Source of the DNA: an uncultured Prevotellaceae bacterium
Lineage (GTDB): Bacteria; Bacteroidota; Bacteroidia; Bacteroidales; Bacteroidaceae
Direction: 5' to 3'
DNA: 64,000 nucleotides
Assembly: GCA_946625675.1 (NCBI GenBank)
Contig: CAMOTI010000165.1
Location: forward strand, 1-64,000
A program made the translations under genes and the position numbers. This document shows, one piece after another, positions 42,901 to 49,424 of this stretch. Below the pieces are notes generated by a model, which was not told the DNA's origin, did not search any database, and was given only the letters and a program-made list of their open reading frames with translations. Each line of letters starts with the position of its first letter. The first letter of the stretch is position 1.

Positions 42901-45900
42901 CCGACCAGGCTTGGACCGACCACCGCGCCCGACGTGAGCAGGCCATAGCCAGCCACACCGCCGTCAAGAACGACCCCAACCTCACCCCCGCCCAGAAGAA
43001 CCGCCTGCAGAACGACATGATACGCCGAGTGGCAGACGTACGCGCCCTCGTAAGCAAAGTGCGTGAAGGAGACCGAGAGTCCGTCAAGGCAGTCACCCAG
43101 ACCGTGCTCGACCTCGCAGACGCCGTAGGCGACGGACTCACACGCGGAGCCGTCAAGAAACTCATGCACGCCGTCGAGAACGCCACAACCCGACGCGACG
43201 TCAAGACCGAAGTCGACAAGGCCGTCGACGCCATACTCACCCAGGTCACCCGTGAAGCCCAGCGACAGACCGAGAAGCTCCTCCACACCAAGGCCACCAA
43301 GCTCGACCCCAACAACATCCGCGTGGCCGGGCAGATGGACGAGCACGGGCAACGCTCCCTCCGCCAGCTCAACGAACTCCTCTCACCCGAAGGACAATCC
43401 ACCGACCTCGACCAGCTCGAGGCACAGCTGCAGAGCGACACACAGTCCAGCCGCCAAGTCACAGCCGGCAACGCGCGCGACAAACTCGTCGGACTCAACC
43501 TCGCAAAGCTACACCGTGACACCGTCGCACAGACCGCACAGGAAATCCACGAAATGCGACAGGAAGTCAAGCAGCTCGAAGAGGAAATCTACGACATCCA
43601 GCGCGACGACCAGGGTAAAGTCATCTCCAAGCGGATCAAACCCGAGTACACCGGATCCAACGTCACACCCGCCGACAAAGCCCGCCGCGAAAGCATAGAG
43701 CAGCAGATCGACGCCATACAAGACGCCATACAGGACTCACGCGTGCAGCTCATCCAGCAGACAGCCCACTTCAACAACGAGCTCTCTGCCGTAGTCGAAG
43801 GTGGAAAGAACGCACGCCGCGCATGGGCAGAACAGCAGCGACAGCACCAGGACGACATCATGCACGACGCCAACCGAGACCTGCAGGGCGTCTCTTCCAA
43901 CCCCTACGAGCGACAGGCCAAGCAGCAGAGTCGCAAGGACAGAGGAAAGAAACCGACCACGTTCAAGGAGCGAGTCGGACAAAGATTCTCCAAATGGCTC
44001 GGAGCGCCCTTCCAGACCTTCGACACCTTCCTCCGCAAGTTCGGATACAAGTCACCGCAGGGAGAAGGTTACCTCTACAACCGATTCTCCCGCCAGTGGA
44101 CTGACTCGGCCACACGCCAGTGGCTCGAGACCAAGAAGGACAACGCCACCATGGACGCCAAGGTGCAGGAGCTCTTCGGTGAAGAGTTCGGGGCAAAGCA
44201 CTACAAGGACATCTACACCGTATGCGCAAAGATGGACGCCGAGCGACGCAAGCAAGGACGAGAGATACAACTCACCTACACACGCGCCGACGCATCAGAA
44301 CCCGTCACTCTCACCATCGGAACCGGACAGGCACTCTACATCATTCTCGCCGACCAGCAAGTTGACGGACGGATGAAGCTGCGGAAGCAAGGAATCACCG
44401 AGGCAGACGTCGACAGGCTCAAGGCAGAGCTCGACCCACGCATTCTCCAGATGGGCGACTGGATCGTCAACGAGTTCCTGCCCGACAAGCGAGAGTGGTA
44501 CAACGAGACATACAAGCGCATTTATGGAGCAGACATGGCTGAGAACGCCAACTACTTCCCGCTCCAAGTGTTCGACAAGGCACGAAGCCAGAAAGCAGAA
44601 GTCGGAGACAAGACCAAGGGCAACACTCTCAACACCAAGCCGGGCAGTATCGTCGAGCGAAAGCGGAACACCACACCGCTCGACCCCACCGCCGACGCGT
44701 TCGACGTACTCTCTGATCACGTCACCAAGATGAACGACTGGGCAAGCTGGCAGGAGATGAGAAACGATCTCTCGTCCCTCAACTCTAACACAGCATTCCG
44801 AAACAAGGTCGAGAACATGCCCGCCTCATGGTCACTCGGATACGGAGAGCAGCTCTTCGATAACTTCCAGAAAGCATGCGAGCTCGCCACCGGGTCATAC
44901 GACCCACAGCGAGGAGCCGGATCAGACTTCATGACGGCCATGGCAAAGAACGTCACCGCAGCCAAGATCAACTTCCGAATCCACACCGCAATCAAGCAGC
45001 TCCTCTCACACCCAGCCTTCTGGTCAGACGCAGCGCCGACAGACCTCATCAAAGCTTTCGTCAACTTCAATGGAACATGGAAGTGGGCAATGGAGAACCT
45101 ACCCGTACTGCAGAAGCGGTGGCAGTCACGGACCATCGGAGACACACGCCTCGAAGACGACTCCTCAACCATGCTCTCATGGCTCTCAAGCGTCAACAAA
45201 GGACTTTCCAAGTACGGAATGCTCGCCAACGCCGGAATCGACGCATACACATGCGCCAGCGGAGCAAGGGCAGTCTACGACACACGAATGCGATACTACA
45301 CCAAGCAACTCGAACTCTCCAACGACGAGGCACACAAGCTCGCCGTACGTGACGCCACGGTCGCATTCAACCAGTCTCAGCAGTCCAGCGAAGGAATGTT
45401 CGTATCGCCTATTCAGAAGGACCGAGACTTCGGGTCAGTCATGTTCACCACCTTCAGAAACGGACCGATGGGATACGGACGGCAGCTGCGCAACACCATC
45501 AGCGACCTCAAGGTCCTCGTCTCCAGCTCACGACAGGAACTCATCGACCACCGCGCCAAGCAGCTGCAGAACGACTACGGACTCAGCGAGGACAGGGCAC
45601 AGGAACAGGCAGAGAAAGACTATAACCGCCGCATACGCAAGGACCTCGCACGTCTCGCCATCTACGGATACGTCGTCGGGGCGGCGTGGAACATGGGTGC
45701 CAACCTCATGTACTACCTCCTCGGAGACGACGACGACAAGAAAGCGCAGGATCTGCGCGACGACCTCTACCACGGAGTCGCAACACCCATCGAAGGACTC
45801 GCCGGAGGAAACTGGCTCAGCGACCTCTTTAATAACGTCGTCGTCAAGAAAGACAAGTTCTCATTCACGTCATTCTTCGAAATACCATTCCAGCAGGACA

Positions 45901-46733
45901 TCGAGCGCATACTCGAGGGACTCGACAAGAAAGACCCCGTACCGGCTTACACCAACGTCGTCAACCTACTCGCGCAGGGAATGACAGGTACCAACCTCTC
46001 AACCCTCACCGACGTCTACGCCGCCGTAGCCGATGCCGCCGAAGGATACAAAGGAGCGGAAAGCGCGGAGGATATAGCCGAGGAGACCACGCTCGCAATG
46101 CTGCGCATCATACAGACGCCGTCGGGATCATCCGAAAACTACTACCTCGACCGACTCAAAGACAGCGACGGAAACATCGACCCTGAGCGGGTCAACCAGT
46201 TCTGCCGGCGATATGTCGAGTTCAAGAAGATGAAGGACTCAGACGGATTCCTCTACGAGATATTCGACAACGCCATGTCAGACGCAGACAACAGATACGC
46301 TAAGCGGTACAACAACCTCATATCCTCGCGCCCGTCCTATTTCAAGCGGTATGTCGAAGAGCAAGCCGTCCGGGAGCAGGTCACCAAGCGGACGCAAATG
46401 GAGGAGACAGAGGACAACAACAGACAAAAGGCCGAGTCAGGAAAGAAAATCTTCCAGAAGCACGCGCCCATGCCCGTCATCAACGCTTACCTCGACATGC
46501 GGGAGCAGATGAAGCAAATCGGCAAGCAGCTCGAGGACAGGCCAAACGGGCAGACAGACAGGAAGGGATACAAGCAGTGGAACCTCGACCACCACGACAT
46601 AGCGGAGAAAGCCAAGGCGCTCAAAGAAGCCAGCAAGCAGATCAACGCCATCTTCAGGGACATGAGCGACAGCACACTCGCCGACGACATCCAGCGCATA
46701 TCCGTCATCCTCAACGTCCCGCTCGAAGAATAA
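30951..46733 (+). CDS. Giant polyvalent protein (5260 aa), probable co-injected virion protein
   Basis: Single uninterrupted ORF with several polyvalent-type domains. Confidence 0.85.
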   Translation: MKSFDTTSQQKPIIDQNVINDMFGLTSPSTNDEATPEQQTEQEQPATTEQTTPETATATPAPSAETAPSDPSDPSDPPVAPSTATASDPSDLSDPSDNPATTVTPPTGPPQDDDIDILYDQLEYLGYTDLGDKKDFHSVMADQNNVVKAYNILKQEQEQGNYEGLCTLNEFKQYMSNAQKAYDQRRVKQAVQQQKQAAADRIQQQAPAPQRSLDQLTADSIHNTHASLINGMRQQDGQPAQQTLPDGTRISKAQAQELTKLQDGGQLGQGMQNLTKELYNSLSPEDQNYIRQQGVDINALPSSTEVQAASTDVMTAMKSHQGTTADGLYQWMKGRGFDMKGIDAAKFNAIASTQQGRRQLYNTLSESAKQDPSIQLPSFDEFNRMVVQLGDASDNRTPEQRAIDSPLFGILYQNDQYIQVDGQLVPYKEAFARTAAGKWVMTHSQAEQEVMADIFKNAANTIAVETGSKSFKYGSDLGNQQYQQPYIKKLTEFMRDQFARNGEDLTPEQMAEAVAGELDKLGLKTEQNYLRQSDRYLDENYGDKLGTYVDTWSPVWDKQAGEEATRAYEQEYSAFRHDPMSTHIAATNKFNRITDVQNEINFLFAKAGLVPMQGVEVDPSFQKAVQDSISEQMAGIAGMGQTGEAQEEYVVGGLSNEESESLFNSLYNNVIRNTMGRIARQVLEKRNVEGKEFADAMGWFGKFIYNTAGGTVFGNLMKAGMQAGLSDYQKEINQVLDQHVMDSLGEVGVTASTIIAFALDNAFLSAPGKAGAFLSSLPGKKAVQTMVARLVADGMAKETATNLAKRAIAGKFISIITQRTATSAASLSGYNFVSTLAKGAVYGGSYVYDKNGNPVFDEDGMQKRHSVLHDAVESGVHGLIGGAAVGAAGTAVQKFTGNTFAYKAFDDKWQKTGKFLADYGLKVISEATAFSMADVITMCADGNFSWKNYGEALWGGLKFIFAIKASHSLVGFLGAKAHGQKTEFQIGPQKLISREASRPLSKDAMRELQQAGYGSDIYEIAQNLLGGKEIYFNPDDIVQRDRDGNIVRDKDGNPVFTGNPAQGLFIPEQLEQFAAADNISVSTKCELLSLISGTKPQQMIMPPATRTERKTLDDGTTVIETYADDGSLIGRGYYTDAKKADKTFNEVNGITTINAVAVARERNRRYNEAVTEDQAWAQTLEEYGIRDENGRVLDFDRYMQAVQVINNAKESSLGHEPTTQFEKDIVSDFNHNLREARKNAESPESVRRDINTQYGVNLEKTLKTDPREWNDIQWRAVKDYEQRLNQGPDRAETRARRQQEIDNAVTSAVSILNYKPEDVQPKIDEARQKLQEQMPEGVKIPETLEELEQFEQLGFPKLIEPAMEYLKAKAMLEPVQQKLEQQFTADVFNIYNNGYKTASTPEALAELQLQINDTFQQASQTFGRDYALRFWQMDNEAKLEEIRKQTDPARRDLLMNLSKLAYHKMSVMYHQAGELRQTAVRLFHETSQAMDTPFVYDKELPAAEGEVPQTQQTVRTGSYQGRAVIVAQKAEGSDIVNVYDIESKEVIPVKEADIENLSEDKLETVERYIMEHEAEAAQAEQQAAQLNAQAQEILRLEDIYAGTKYKRGDSFQVYDDNRQPLYAEGVVRDPATGKVIYDQDGQPETAMQPVKATYEGFTADGLIRVRTDIPVDGKTFFYLTPDEVNRMDGTAMQKSETEHYQRQYANAEAEAAAEDQAAQQADAKQKQTELARQQMQQLEQQRMQERQQLGQQADQLEAQNKQEQQEIEDQILRQQAQDFDQAQADQQNAEDGKTTLQRGNPITTYQRNEDGSVNFMKLSPERIYDYLMEDVYEGMDDDITEYQKHQDAAEFVSKQIQSLQAKKEKLEGKRPKVDPAAADPQAKYREWRKQLGQLDQQTAHWNQVRDMIARSRQANYEHEANTARNTKKIQQVEPQDFRQFVMRALYLGKGMLRWNSTGQGMGKQRGVMDETGYGQGEKKALSWLFNDKEGMPLETFAKRMSQEWREYASADNLIPVDGYARFPDDMEARNEIIDILSSFSSRDDLARQILDDAQRNDPEYQQQEYERQQKEDYDQQARDLGYKDYDDMIRQQQQAESRQWFESQETGRLDYQQTPYFAEGWQGTPDRIQQTGVTPAQHQAIFEQGAKAFQTATERAVSEHRAVTLQDFEQAYRERSGQFFDTDRPYLQRYFNHFRDQANRDYKRRLQADQARARGQEPAEHPERIAAEQRRAEAAEAERLQAEQAAQEAQRQAQATTEIPEPDGKTPSLDQARELDNAQRTAANLGLPVIFTDSDNPIHKQGAADNSAEATRRGSNAYVFFPKGGGEPRIVINVDRCKDWNDVYLKTLHEGSAHYGLRQMFGKDYDTFLDNVYDAATDELRAGIDQFLNYNPQYKRDINGQPIKNEEGRDIRDNLADRRQAVDEYLAHLAEKRPQDLTQPERTLWAKIKEWFISLLRQKGFNIKQLTDEDLIDLLRESHRRLLQQEAARRQADPSSPADRTQVLRTSEPGAPEPPTEAPSSPDGGTDRLSKAEDYTFSEFRAERGGRFYQNKSGEIDLVDISDDVFNKMGIPKMPFRITDGMAYHVFTRHQKELGLENEADAVRYVVDLMHSFDHVRKGDEENTFIFSIENGRDKNTHRSITLVIPDSKNKYLGIKTAGLVRLSNIEKRPVLWEKSEPSTTGAAPANVTTTQPNEDGRTGGNASNQSTDLSSKDTQISPTDQTNSQKSATEQGKNSYSLSSFNPIEQVRTNIERRKIERAEQETDTEPTDAQKEAGNYKKGHIRIDGYDLTIEQPKGSVRRGTDASGKQWEQVMRNTYGYIRGTEGVDGDHIDVFLSDDPSHGDVFVVDQVNKDGSFDEHKVMYGFPDVESARKAYLSNYEDGWTGLGAITPVSKEQFKNWIRSSHRKTKPFAEYSSVKTLSVKEEQGTTRYSLPLQPANDPALTPEQNRLLSPESLIKLLDNGESAEHYCDEALGTPYRHVAWGDRLTSYGRFNERRRKEGLHIDFDIQGNLVSYGLYHDGRREGMHYTFNPQGDRLIEGAFSNGTRVGTHRVFYDTYSQAPRYDLPGLKPEKREQVRDEITYNQQGQPDGEAYSYSSSGKLLERHIFKNGKLLAEWYAPAYLKSILKSVVSGDEIRISNMTPHQAWWQLRAYRRNGSAPWIPQGQPGEGQPYKPSETDTADEADKPLHQWNPVQAVKENTQRRQARQLTIDFHEAAPSNLSDPSDLSDLSDPSDNPAATRKGRQMPPSMLTDEELLLRTRTEEGSTDDWNLYNDEYDRRHRQEYADLTDHYRDVIEKTSPTLDDAYDMLATADQHFHYGGYASTERTELLAQRDVLQDYIDRKEAEQAEAQQGTDHYSLPEDQQRTDDIIKAAEKHFGTTRDIREAGYILPDGKLLDFSGRHDLEPGTSDRPVRGQRTSDHRDIRQIAFDKDDNPTGITTDMADFIRRGAIRIDANYGAVNLAVKPTEQQRRRIRELVAHNEGDIYIDFGDGDNTDHYAEYEGAKPTRILADIDRYFDEGIKPEGVTFYSLPMETPENVKKEMFDIRKQAKSTKTWLKTPNNKSSNLDERQWTQVRTTPFKEWFGDWQSNEARQYILEGEPASSIENKKIMAKPGQTFRQAVAELFQTQGGKADSAFGEVLLDPTGVSNDIQHGMGPIKNATFASVKDVLEKGRVILPMGYYETSGKKQMTGFIAAPINIDGERYVCVVGVIRNKKDNKLYIHEAFSMKKLQLDAASNVVHDGEAVSPHPAGAVAKLVKNILTAKNSSKIVDENGEPLVVYHQTNSTVYINKETGQNWDELDWREKDEWEERDDWDEYWQEQNFYTFDNKNHGRRSIEYPAFFFSPKNDPYHEYGKRTIAVYLNIKNPAISPDIENRGVTDTAGEDAMKKLIEQGYDGVIRTDENGKPYEYIAFFPEQIKSATDNIGTFIPSNGDIRFSLPGGNTNNTPSTGVSRGIDLSSWDPLASVRQHVTDSRQARLDADQAWTDHRARREQAIASHTAVKNDPNLTPAQKNRLQNDMIRRVADVRALVSKVREGDRESVKAVTQTVLDLADAVGDGLTRGAVKKLMHAVENATTRRDVKTEVDKAVDAILTQVTREAQRQTEKLLHTKATKLDPNNIRVAGQMDEHGQRSLRQLNELLSPEGQSTDLDQLEAQLQSDTQSSRQVTAGNARDKLVGLNLAKLHRDTVAQTAQEIHEMRQEVKQLEEEIYDIQRDDQGKVISKRIKPEYTGSNVTPADKARRESIEQQIDAIQDAIQDSRVQLIQQTAHFNNELSAVVEGGKNARRAWAEQQRQHQDDIMHDANRDLQGVSSNPYERQAKQQSRKDRGKKPTTFKERVGQRFSKWLGAPFQTFDTFLRKFGYKSPQGEGYLYNRFSRQWTDSATRQWLETKKDNATMDAKVQELFGEEFGAKHYKDIYTVCAKMDAERRKQGREIQLTYTRADASEPVTLTIGTGQALYIILADQQVDGRMKLRKQGITEADVDRLKAELDPRILQMGDWIVNEFLPDKREWYNETYKRIYGADMAENANYFPLQVFDKARSQKAEVGDKTKGNTLNTKPGSIVERKRNTTPLDPTADAFDVLSDHVTKMNDWASWQEMRNDLSSLNSNTAFRNKVENMPASWSLGYGEQLFDNFQKACELATGSYDPQRGAGSDFMTAMAKNVTAAKINFRIHTAIKQLLSHPAFWSDAAPTDLIKAFVNFNGTWKWAMENLPVLQKRWQSRTIGDTRLEDDSSTMLSWLSSVNKGLSKYGMLANAGIDAYTCASGARAVYDTRMRYYTKQLELSNDEAHKLAVRDATVAFNQSQQSSEGMFVSPIQKDRDFGSVMFTTFRNGPMGYGRQLRNTISDLKVLVSSSRQELIDHRAKQLQNDYGLSEDRAQEQAEKDYNRRIRKDLARLAIYGYVVGAAWNMGANLMYYLLGDDDDKKAQDLRDDLYHGVATPIEGLAGGNWLSDLFNNVVVKKDKFSFTSFFEIPFQQDIERILEGLDKKDPVPAYTNVVNLLAQGMTGTNLSTLTDVYAAVADAAEGYKGAESAEDIAEETTLAMLRIIQTPSGSSENYYLDRLKDSDGNIDPERVNQFCRRYVEFKKMKDSDGFLYEIFDNAMSDADNRYAKRYNNLISSRPSYFKRYVEEQAVREQVTKRTQMEETEDNNRQKAESGKKIFQKHAPMPVINAYLDMREQMKQIGKQLEDRPNGQTDRKGYKQWNLDHHDIAEKAKALKEASKQINAIFRDMSDSTLADDIQRISVILNVPLEE
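31154..31244 (+). repeat. TCYGACCYG 9-bp tandem repeats (SDPSDP linker)
   Basis: TCCGACCCG TCTGACCCG TCTGACCCG ... TCCGACCCG TCTGACCTG TCCGACCCG TCCGACAAC. Confidence 0.85.
37740..38400 (+). other. Metallopeptidase-like domain in the giant protein
   Basis: LHEGSAHYGLRQMFG (HExxxH). Confidence 0.55.
38549..39000 (+). other. BECR-fold nuclease-like (PBECR-type) domain candidate
   Basis: FRITDGMAYHVFTRHQKELG...HRSITLVIPDSKNKYLGIKTAGLVR; AT-richer than flanks. Confidence 0.4.
39283..39720 (+). other. Inorganic-pyrophosphatase-like polyvalent domain
   Basis: GYIRGTEGVDGDHIDVFLSDDPSHGDVFVVDQVN...DEHKVMYGFPD...AYLSNYEDGW. Confidence 0.7.
39885..40300 (+). other. MORN/YwqK-like repeat segment
   Basis: YGRFNERRRKEGLHIDFDIQGNLVSYGLYHDGRREGMHYTFNPQGDRLIEGAFSNGTRVG. 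Confidence 0.6.
40608..40661 (+). repeat. Second TCYGACCYG 9-bp tandem array in the same gene
   Basis: TCCAACCTG TCCGACCCG TCCGACCTG TCTGACCTG TCTGACCCG TCCGACAAC. Confidence 0.85.
41620..42770 (+). other. LPD3-like plus ADP-ribosyltransferase-like (ART-PolyVal type) domains
   Basis: WTQVRTTPFKEWFGDWQ; NGEPLVVYHQTNSTVY...FFFSPKNDPYHEYG...GYDGVIRTDENGKPYEYIAFFPEQIKSA. Confidence 0.65.
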
Positions 46734-46750
46734 GAACAAACCCAACGACA

Positions 46751-46780
46751 AGCCCCGGCACCACACCAGATGCCGGGGCT
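46751..46780. other. Perfect 10-bp stem hairpin downstream of giant gene
   Basis: AGCCCCGGCA / TGCCGGGGCT, 10-nt loop; followed by A-run, not T-run, on + strand. Confidence 0.7.
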
Positions 46781-46828
46781 ACAAAAAAAACTCACCTTCT
46801 CAACTCTCAATTAGCAAGAGTAACTTCT

Positions 46829-46860
46829 CTTTAAACTTTCAACTTTCAACTTTCAACTAA
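46829..46860 (+). repeat. AAACTTT-type intergenic tandem tract
   Basis: ctttaaactttcaactttcaactttcaacta. Confidence 0.8.
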
Positions 46861-46878
46861 AAAAGAGACTCTCAACCC

Positions 46879-47139
46879 ATGAACAAGATACCCGCACGGA
46901 AATACACCTCCATCGACGTCGAGCGACAGGCCAGGGAGATGGTCATGAACTTCTTCGCCGAGAAGTTCCCCCAGCTCATAAGCGAGTGGGAAATGCTCCA
47001 ACCGGCAGAGAAGTGGAACATCATGCTCCGTCTGCTGCCATACGTCGCACCAAAGCTCTCAGCCGTCACCGTCAAGACAGACGACAAGTCAGCGGTCCAC
47101 ATGCTCATAGAGCTTATGGAGAAAGGACTGCCAGAGTGA
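46879..47139 (+). CDS. Small phage protein, possible terminase small subunit-like
   Basis: 86 aa, all-helical, end of structural operon; function is a guess. Confidence 0.4.
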   Translation: MNKIPARKYTSIDVERQAREMVMNFFAEKFPQLISEWEMLQPAEKWNIMLRLLPYVAPKLSAVTVKTDDKSAVHMLIELMEKGLPE

Positions 47140-47185
47140 TTTTTTTCCGGCAGTCTCGCTTTCAGCAAGTTCAGCAGCGAAACCG

Positions 47186-47605
47186 CTACTTTTGTCTGCC
47201 GCGGCGCATCCGCTTCAGGATCCGCGTCGCAGTCCGGCGGCTCAGCGGAAACCCCTTCCAGGGCCTGTACACCAGGTGTCTCACCAGATAAGCCTTCGAC
47301 GCCCTCCGGCCAAGACTCCTGCGAAGAGAGCAGTAAGCCGCATACGCGCGCTCATACAAGCCGCCCCTCGAGGAAGGAGGCTGACACCCACTGCCCCGGT
47401 CCATCCGGTCAAACACAGCCAGCAGATACTGCTCGTTCACCCACAGCCGCTCCGTCTGACTGCCAATCGCCATGTCCAACGCATCACCGTGGGTCTCCGC
47501 GCCATCCTCCCACGCCCGCTTGTAAGCCTCAAAGAAAGCCCGGTCCCTTTCCTCAATAAACACACTCATAGAAAAACACTTTTTATAATAAACCTCAAAT
47601 TTCAA
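47186..47605 (-). CDS. Hypothetical basic protein (likely starts at MSVFIEE)
   Basis: Arg-rich C-terminus. Confidence 0.5.
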   Translation of the reverse strand: MKFEVYYKKCFSMSVFIEERDRAFFEAYKRAWEDGAETHGDALDMAIGSQTERLWVNEQYLLAVFDRMDRGSGCQPPSSRGGLYERAYAAYCSLRRSLGRRASKAYLVRHLVYRPWKGFPLSRRTATRILKRMRRGRQK

Positions 47606-47620
47606 ATTTCAAATTTCAAA
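47588..47620 (+). repeat. CTCAAAT/TTCAAAT intergenic tract
   Basis: aacctcaaatttcaaatttcaaatttcaaag. Confidence 0.75.
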
Positions 47621-48332
47621 GTCCATGCTCCTCCTCCCACTCCGCCGCATGCCGGTTGCAAACCTGGATGATCCCGTCACCGTCATGAAGCCTCACCGCC
47701 AGCGCCCGCATGCCAGTCTCAACCTGGCCGTCAGCCTCAAGCACACCGTCCCACACGGCCTCACACACACCACGCCTCAGCAGCTCGCCGCGCAAGTGCT
47801 CCACACAGTTCAGCAGACCCCTCAGGCCCATCCAGCCGAACTTCCGCTGCAAGTACCTCAAGTGAGGAAAACTCTCCATACAGTGCTCCACGTTGTTCAC
47901 CGAGCAAGCCGTCAGCACACGCGCCAGCCACAGCCGAGCCGTCAGCTCCACGTCAGCGCAGCCCCCGCGGCCCAGCGTCATCCTCACCACATTGCCCAGC
48001 TTCCACACATCCATACGCACCACCTCGTCATACATGTCATTCAAGTCAGCCACGAAGCCGATCATGCCACCCGTCCTGCGGTCCAGCAGACGGTTGTACC
48101 CCCTCAGATCCTCACGGCACCTGCCCGACCAGAACTTCACCTTCTGCCGGCACAACCCCTCACGCTCCTCAACCAGCTCCAGCAAGTCACAGACCGCGCC
48201 CGTCGCAACCTCATTCGTGAAAATCAAGTTGTACATCACGACCGTCACCTCCGTACGCTCCTTATCAGGCATATCACTCATCATACCCATCACACCTTCC
48301 TCCACAGCTTGAAGTTCCTCACATCCATCCAC
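47616..48332 (-). CDS. Hypothetical protein
   Basis: 238-aa ORF; overlaps GH16 stop. Confidence 0.5.
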   Translation of the reverse strand: MDGCEELQAVEEGVMGMMSDMPDKERTEVTVVMYNLIFTNEVATGAVCDLLELVEEREGLCRQKVKFWSGRCREDLRGYNRLLDRRTGGMIGFVADLNDMYDEVVRMDVWKLGNVVRMTLGRGGCADVELTARLWLARVLTACSVNNVEHCMESFPHLRYLQRKFGWMGLRGLLNCVEHLRGELLRRGVCEAVWDGVLEADGQVETGMRALAVRLHDGDGIIQVCNRHAAEWEEEHGL

Positions 48333-49057
48333 AGCGGAAGCTCGCCCAAGTCCACAGGGCTCAGCCAGCGGTTGCCAGCCTGCATCGACAGGATTATCTG
48401 GAACGTCCTGTCCTCCCTGTTCACAGGATAGAAGCTGCCGTCACCGTTGTTCTTGATCTGGAGAACAGTCTCACCGTTGATAACGACATCAATGCTCTGC
48501 TCGTCCCACTTGCACTCAAACCGGTTCCACCCATCCTTTATTATAGGCGACTTCACGTTGACAAACTTCTCATCCCCCCGCATCGACGCCGGAAAATGGT
48601 AAGTCGAGTCAGTCTTCTCACGCCTCTCGTAATACTCCGACAAGTCCACCTCGTAATAGGTTGCGAAGTTGTCACGGCTTCCGTCCGGGTGGCTCATCCA
48701 TATCGCCGGCCACGTCCCGGCTCCACCCTTAAACCTCGCCTCAACCTCCAACTTTCCGTCACCGTAAGCCTCCTTCGACTTAATGGCAGCACACACATAG
48801 CCGTCGTCGCCCACACGCACGCACTCAAACCGGACCACACCGTTCTCACCAAGCACCGGAAAGAGACCCGCAAACCTGTTCCACTGCGAAGGGCCGGCCT
48901 CCACCACCTCCCAGTCCTTCACGTCTATCCCGTCAACCACCAGCTCATATCCAGCCAGGCCAGTCTCACTCTCCGGGACAACACGTCCCGCCTTCCTCCG
49001 CCAGCACAACAGCCCGCGGAGCCATTTCCAAAATTTCTTTAACACTTTCATAATCAC
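48290..49057 (-). CDS. GH16-like glycoside hydrolase
   Basis: KLEVEARFKGGAGTWPAIWMSH and ExDxxE catalytic motif in YYEVDLSEYY. Confidence 0.8.
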   Translation of the reverse strand: MIMKVLKKFWKWLRGLLCWRRKAGRVVPESETGLAGYELVVDGIDVKDWEVVEAGPSQWNRFAGLFPVLGENGVVRFECVRVGDDGYVCAAIKSKEAYGDGKLEVEARFKGGAGTWPAIWMSHPDGSRDNFATYYEVDLSEYYERREKTDSTYHFPASMRGDEKFVNVKSPIIKDGWNRFECKWDEQSIDVVINGETVLQIKNNGDGSFYPVNREDRTFQIILSMQAGNRWLSPVDLGELPLWMDVRNFKLWRKV

Positions 49058-49079
49058 AAGTTTTAAGTTATTAATAAAT

Positions 49080-49304
49080 TTACGTTTTGCTCACGAAACC
49101 GATTTCAGTATCAGACTTTATTGGCGAGTGCATATACTCGCCTAATCCTTTATTAATTATCTCCATGTTATACTCGCCCATCTTCTGGCAGTCCTTTGTC
49201 GGTGTAAAACCGAATCGACAATGCCAAATCTCCTTGTCAAGGCTTCCGAGAGTGGTTGTATGGACGTAGAACTGGCAATTCTTGCATTTATCACTCATAG
49301 TCAT
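49080..49304 (-). CDS. Small Cys-rich protein
   Basis: CKNCQFYV...WHC...DC. Confidence 0.5.
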   Translation of the reverse strand: MTMSDKCKNCQFYVHTTTLGSLDKEIWHCRFGFTPTKDCQKMGEYNMEIINKGLGEYMHSPIKSDTEIGFVSKT

Positions 49305-49336
49305 TCGTTTTTTGTTACAAACACAATTAGGGAATG

Positions 49337-49417
49337 AAGCACAGGGAGCACCACGGTTTCAAAGTTCCTGACCTTGCGGCGGTACTTGTGGGAGTCGAAC
49401 CCACGCTCCCCGTGCTT
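49337..49417 (-). ncRNA. Candidate structured RNA with tRNA T-arm-like hairpin
   Basis: Minus strand: 13-bp stem AAGCACGGGGAGC/GCTCCCTGTGCTT enclosing GTGGG-TTCGACT-CCCAC. Confidence 0.45.
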
Positions 49418-49424
49418 TCGTTAA

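Noticed and set aside
42680-43570. 296-aa antisense ORF and many other long ORFs opposite the plus-strand structural genes
   Set aside because: Low-complexity Ser/Arg/Cys-rich translations that mirror the strong codon bias of the sense genes; no promoters or family signal.
46751-46790. Intrinsic terminator after the giant gene
   Set aside because: Perfect hairpin, but followed on the plus strand by an A-run, not a T-run; listed only as a hairpin.
49388-49404. Complete tRNA gene on the minus strand
   Set aside because: Only a T-arm is recognisable; no matching acceptor stem, D-arm or anticodon arm.
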